Source of the DNA: Nicotiana tabacum
Lineage: Eukaryota; Streptophyta; Magnoliopsida; Solanales; Solanaceae
Length of the DNA: 64,000 nucleotides
Direction of reading: 5' to 3'
NCBI RefSeq assembly: GCF_000715075.1
Contig: NC_134087.1
Location: 104,633,161-104,697,160, forward strand
Part shown: positions 59,611-64,000 of the stretch, one piece after another
How the letters are laid out: each line of letters begins with the position of its first letter
Position numbering within the stretch: the first letter of the stretch is position 1
Made by a program: the position numbers and the translations under genes
Notes under the pieces: generated by a model
Seen by the model: only the letters and a program-made list of their open reading frames with translations
What the model was told of the DNA's origin: nothing
Database searches by the model: none

Positions 59611-60599
59611 ATGCATAATTACCCCATCTGTCTTGACTAGCCAACCCCAATATTTGTTACAAATCATTACAGAACTAATACTGAATTACATCAGAAAAGT
59701 GTAAAATAAGAAGTTACAACCATAGGAAGCCTGATTCTGACTTCCTCTTTGAGTTATGGGATAAACCACCTCAAATGCCATTTGTTTCAAAGCCTTTCTC
59801 AGACCTGGTTGTGTCAAAGTTTCCTAAGGGTCTCAAGGGACCCCGGCAGTGCTTACACCTAGGTTTGCATAACCAGATAGAGATAAGTATAGTGTGGAAG
59901 GGCCAGCCCTTATGTGTCCGAGTTTAGAGGGAGCTCAAGGGTCCCAAGGCAAGGCTCACACAAGAGGGGCAGAACCTAGGTTCTAAGAGTATAGTGGAAC
60001 TGCAGAAACAGAGATTTATTTAAATTTGGGTTGAGAATAGTAGGGTAAGGGTGATTTGAAAACAGTAGTAGTAAAACTTAAACTACACAGAATCAGCAGT
60101 TGCACAAAGGGGTCAGGGGTTTTGGGAATACATTTCATGAAGCATATGACCCCAGGAAGAGTCAAGTTTGGACATGCACAGCAATAGGTGATGTTGGCAT
60201 GCTCACGAACCAGCCAAAGAACACAAACACAAACAGGAGATGTGGGGTTTGGGATTCATACACATAGGAGAGTACTAATTTAAAGGGAAAGGGAACACAT
60301 TTCAACATGCTAGTAATGTAACTTGATTGCAGAAACATAAACAGAAGTAGACAAACATGAGAGAAGTTGGAACAATTACAAAAACATGTTGTTGTTGATT
60401 CTTGAAAATTAACTAGGACAGACCAGTAAGAAGCAAAATGCAGAAAGGAAAAGTAAGCAAATTTCCACAGCCTAGCCTGGGCTTTTAGCCGGCTAGACAA
60501 AGCAGTAACACAAGTAGTAATAGAGAGAAGAGAGAGTTTTGAGTGAAGTGTGTGTTCTGAACTTAGATGGTTCATGTCTTTGAAAGAAAAGAGGATGGG

Positions 60600-60607
60600 T
60601 ATTTATA
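60600..60607 (-). promoter_or_regulatory. T2 LTR TATA box
   Basis: TATAAATA on the minus strand, 2.1 kb from the LTR start, followed by CCCATCCTC. Likely promoter of the Tat/Ogre element. Confidence 0.55.
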
Positions 60608-62703
60608 GTTTTGAAAATAGGTGAAGAATAAGGTAATAAGTAAAGTCTTAACACAAACATGGAAACAATCACAAGTCAGAATTAATTACCACAAGTGATT
60701 CCCTTTAATTAAGGAATAAGTGTTTAATGGTTAGCAGCAGGTCTAATTAAGGAAAGAAAATCAGTTTGGAGACAGATTGATTATTGTCATAAAAGGGGCA
60801 GTAAAAGCATGAAGTAAACAATCAAGTCTAAGTACAAAGATTTGCTTATTTTGGAAAAGATTCAGCAAGGTAAAACATCACAGTAAAGGGATAGGAATCA
60901 ATTAATTTAAACAAGCGAGTGAAATTAGGGCTCATAAAAGAGAACCTTTTGCAATCAGTCACAAGATCAAAATCAATCAAGGGAGAAACATGATTCTGCA
61001 CTTCAGTATATAAATAGAATGTACAGAAGCATCAGACATGCGAGGCCAAACATATTGGCAAAAGAGATAACACAATCATACAGTTGTGGCAAAAACAAGC
61101 TAGGATTCAGTAGTAAGGAAAATATTCGAAAACAGTAGTCAAGTATGTTAAGTAGTCACATAGAATCAACAGTGAAGAAAACATAGCAACAGGTAAAGAG
61201 AATCAGAAACAAGTAAAGGTCTCACAGTATCAAGTGAGGAAAACCTTTTACGAAATTAGGGTTTCACCAATAGTCGAGTTAAAAGATAGTAAAACTCATA
61301 ATCAAATAAGTCACATAAAGAAAAGAGAGTTTGAAACAGGGAACTTTTAATCGAGCAAGTACACCTTTAAAACAAACAGTTTCAGAACTCGAATGAGATC
61401 AAAAAGGAATTAGGGTTTTCAACATGCTGACTCAGATAGAAAAACAACATGAGCAAAACATAGCAAAATCACAAACAACATTAAAATCGAAGAAGAGATC
61501 TTTTGAAAAACTTAAAGGAAAACTCTAATGAAGAGTCGTTTTGAAAGAAAAGTTGAAGAACTTTCGAGAAAACACTCAAGACATTCATGGTAAGCACAAA
61601 TCTATGGTAGATCTGAAAGAAAAATCAAAAGATCTTAAAGATTAGGGTTGCGGAAAACCTAGAAAAGGTGAGAAAGACCTTGAAAGTTTCTGATCTAACC
61701 AGGAAAGTCAAAGGTCTACCTTGAAAGGCCGTGAATGGCCGGAGAAAGGTCATGGATGGCCGGAGAATGGTCATGAACAGAAGTCGAGCAAGGACAGGAC
61801 CAGATCCCTTCGAGGTCAAGCCATGAAACTATAGAAACAAACACCAAGGAGCCATAGGAGACTGATACATATCTCAAATTACCATGAGAGGCCATGGATT
61901 AGGAAGGGTTTAGGGTGGATTAGGGTGGGATTATATGGCGGTGGCTAGGGTTCATGAGAGTTTCAGAGAGAATTAAGTGGGAAAGGGAATTCAAGGGAAG
62001 CGTTTTGTGAAGAATGAGGTAGGGTAATAGGGTCGTTTAAGGTTAAAAAAGGTAAGGGGGAATGGTGGTCGTTGATCTAAATGATCAACGGCCTAGATTT
62101 AAAAGGGTAGGTGGGGAATCTGGGTTTGTGTCGGTTTAATTGGGTTGGGGGTCCGGTATAAAACGGGATTGGGTTGGGAAATTGGGTTTAAATTGGGGTC
62201 AGATTTAGTCTATAATTGAAATGTAATTGGGTTGTTATTTAAATAGCCAATTTTTTCCTTTTAAATTTAAAGAAATAGTAAATTAATTTTTGGAAATAAA
62301 TTGAAAGAACTAAAATGATTTATAACATAAAATTGACAATTTAAAAATATAGGACTTAATATTATGAGTATAAAATACAATTGAATCTTAAAAGGGCTAA
62401 TAATGTAATTATATGTAATTTAGCTTAAAAAATACTAAATAAATTTTGTAAAAATATGCAAAATTACATTAGCTATATTTTAGCATAAATATAAAAGTCC
62501 AACAAATGAATTACCAAAATAATGATTTTTGGAAATAATTATTGGGGTTTTATGGATAAAAGGGAGAAATAAATTTATTTAAAAACCTTTAAAAATTATG
62601 AAAAAATAATAAAACATTTGGATATGCTTATATATGCATATATATGCTATTTTGAAAGTATTTTGCATATTTAAAAATATATAGGGAAAATTGGGTATCA
62701 ACA

Positions 62704-62716
62704 GTTGCCCCTCTTT
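62704..62716 (-). other. T2 polypurine tract
   Basis: AAAGAGGGGCAAC on the minus strand directly before the LTR start, nearly identical to that of N2. Confidence 0.9.
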
Positions 62717-63171
62717 ACCTAGGAAGGATGAAAGAGTTGTCGGATAAAGATATGATTGCCAATTTTGACTGAGCGAAACGGTTTGAAGAAGATAGGCCCC
62801 ACCCTGGCTTCTGAGCCGCCTACATATCCCTAGTTTTACAGGAATGGGCCATATGTAGTTCAAGATCCGTCGGTGGAGTAGGCCGACGGAGACTTTCAAG
62901 AACGAACGCAATATCTAGGGTCGGGTGAGTGAAAGGTTATGGGAATGGTCAGGTTTGATGTGGCTGCGGAAACTGGAGAGGGATCCCTCCTGTCGGGATG
63001 GTCGTTGCTCGCCGGTATACCTGCAATTAGAAATAATACAAGCGTATATCGAGTGTAAATTTAAACATGATGCAAATTCCCGTCGGACCATGAATATTGC
63101 CTTCGGACGGTTAGGATGACGTCCTTTAGACCATGACGTCCTGGACCATGAAGCGTACAATAAAGGATTTG

Positions 63172-63345
63172 CAGGCCATGAAATGGTGCTGTGGAGCTAT
63201 GAGGATGGTGCCTCCAAACCATGATGCCTTTGAATAAAGATATGCCAAAGATTAAAAGGGATCCTCAGGCCATAGCATGGTGTTCTCGGGCTATGAGGAT
63301 GGTGCCTCCGAACGATTATGCCTTTGGATAATTTGGTGATGTTTC
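63172..63345 (-). repeat. 94-bp tandem duplication in the T2 3' UTR
   Basis: CAGGCCAT recurs at 63172 and 63266, each followed by GCTATGAGGATGGTGCCTCC and ATGCCTTTG. It borders the shorter array that follows. Confidence 0.8.
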
Positions 63346-63900
63346 AGCCCATGAGATGCACTATTTGGCGATGTTTCAACCCATGAGATGCACTATTTGG
63401 CGATCTTTCAGCCCATGAGATGCAGTATGAGATGATCTTTCAGCCCATGAGATGTAGTATTAGGCAATCTTTCAGCCACGCAGATGCAGTATGTGGTGAT
63501 ATTTTGGCCATGCAGATGCAGTATGTGGCAATCTTTCAGCCATGAGATGCAGTATGAGGAGATCTTTTAGCCATGTAGATGCAGTATATGGCGATCTTTC
63601 AACCATGAGATGCAGTATAAGGTGATCTTTCAACCATGCACATGCAGCATGGGTGATCTTTCAGCCATGCAGATGCAGTATGGGGCGATCTTTCAGCCAT
63701 GAGATGCAGTATGAGGCGATCTTTCAGCCATGTAGATGCAGTATGTGGCGATCTTTCAACCATGAGATGCAGTGAGGTAGTGTTTCAACCATGCAGATGC
63801 AGCATGGGTGATCTTTCAGCCATGCAGATGCAGTATAGGGTGATCTTTCAGCCATGCAGATGCAGTATGGGGCGATCTTTCAGTCATGAGATGCAGTAGC
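63340..63900 (-). repeat. 31/32-bp tandem array with higher-order structure
   Basis: About 18 units of GCGATCTTTCAGCCATGAGA plus TGCAGTATG type. Units carry CATGAGATG (31 bp) or CATGCAGATG/CATGTAGATG (32 bp). The order of unit types from about 63570 (T, A, C, C, A) is repeated from about 63720 (T, A, C, C, C, A), so a block of five units was duplicated. Confidence 0.93.
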
Positions 63901-64000
63901 ATGACGCGGACAAGACAGAGCTTAGTCTTGCGAATTGAAGGGCAGAGCATAGCCCGTAAGAGAAACGAAATAAATGATGCTTGAGATAGTGCTTAGTTTT

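Larger units (their letters stand above)
59284..62703 (-). mobile_element. T2 Tat/Ogre-like LTR, right part
   Basis: The LTR starts (minus strand) TGTTGATACCCAATTTTCCC at 62703, right after the polypurine tract. TCCTATAGGCATGGTATCTA words recur at about 59311, 59389, 59461, 59517 and 59575, continuing the array left of E3. A minus-strand TATA box lies at 60600. With the left part, at least 4.4 kb of LTR is present. Short ORFs (for example 60162-60575) carry no family features. Confidence 0.8.
62717..64000 (-). mobile_element. T2 element 3' untranslated region
   Basis: This lies upstream of the polypurine tract on the minus strand. GGATATGTAGGCGGCTCAG (62813 region, reverse complement) is the same block as in N2. 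No pol sequence is reached before the window ends. Two tandem arrays occupy 63172-63900, as is known for the hypervariable 3' UTR of Ogre/Tat elements. Confidence 0.7.

Noticed and set aside
63340..63900. CRISPR-like array
   Set aside because: Units are contiguous 31/32-bp tandem repeats with no unique spacers, in a plant retroelement UTR.

Overview
The window is plant nuclear DNA made almost entirely of nested LTR retrotransposons. No intact host gene is visible. The mix of Del/Tekay-type chromoviruses with 2.7-4 kb LTRs and TGTCACGACCC ends, together with long Tat/Ogre-type LTRs, suggests a large Solanaceae genome, perhaps Nicotiana. That assignment is inferred from repeat style and not proven. 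My labels are E0-E4 (Ty3/gypsy chromovirus-like), N1 and N2 (insertions nested in E0), and T1 and T2 (Tat/Ogre-like LTRs).

Layout. 1-5874: internal tail, primer site and 4.0 kb 5' LTR of a minus-strand element (E4) that runs off the left edge. 5875-7415: AT-rich DNA with promoter-like motifs. 7416-23127: E0, a plus-strand element with 3.2 kb LTRs and about 4 kb of internal DNA in which no gag or pol is recognisable (LARD-like). Inside E0 lies N1 (12365-17588), a solo LTR with a perfect GATTA target duplication, itself split by N2, a 5'-truncated Tat-type 3' end. 23300-23580 and 34626-34770: one minisatellite cut in two by E1. 23581-34625: E1, a minus-strand chromovirus with decayed gag-pol. 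34771-37831: fragments, including an LTR remnant with a TATA box, a frameshifted coiled-coil pseudogene and a 188-bp tandem repeat. 37832-39432: T1. 39433-48343: E2, a plus-strand chromovirus with a truncated 3' LTR. 48344-62703: T2, a long minus-strand Tat/Ogre LTR split by E3 (49362-59283), a minus-strand relative of E2. 62704-64000: the repeat-rich 3' UTR of the T2 element.

E1, E2 and E3 keep the order gag, protease, reverse transcriptase, RNase H, integrase, chromodomain, but all carry stops and frameshifts. Many of the stops are TAG where another copy in this window has CAG, which looks like C-to-T decay at methylated CHG sites. E2 also has damaged catalytic residues.

The most interesting signal is in the LTRs. 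Families with little sequence in common share one plan: a palindrome- and CpG-rich word cluster directly upstream of a TATA box, then a family-specific minisatellite further downstream. They also share LTR ends extended to TGTNACGACCC/GGGTCGTNACA, and several conserved or covarying hairpins.
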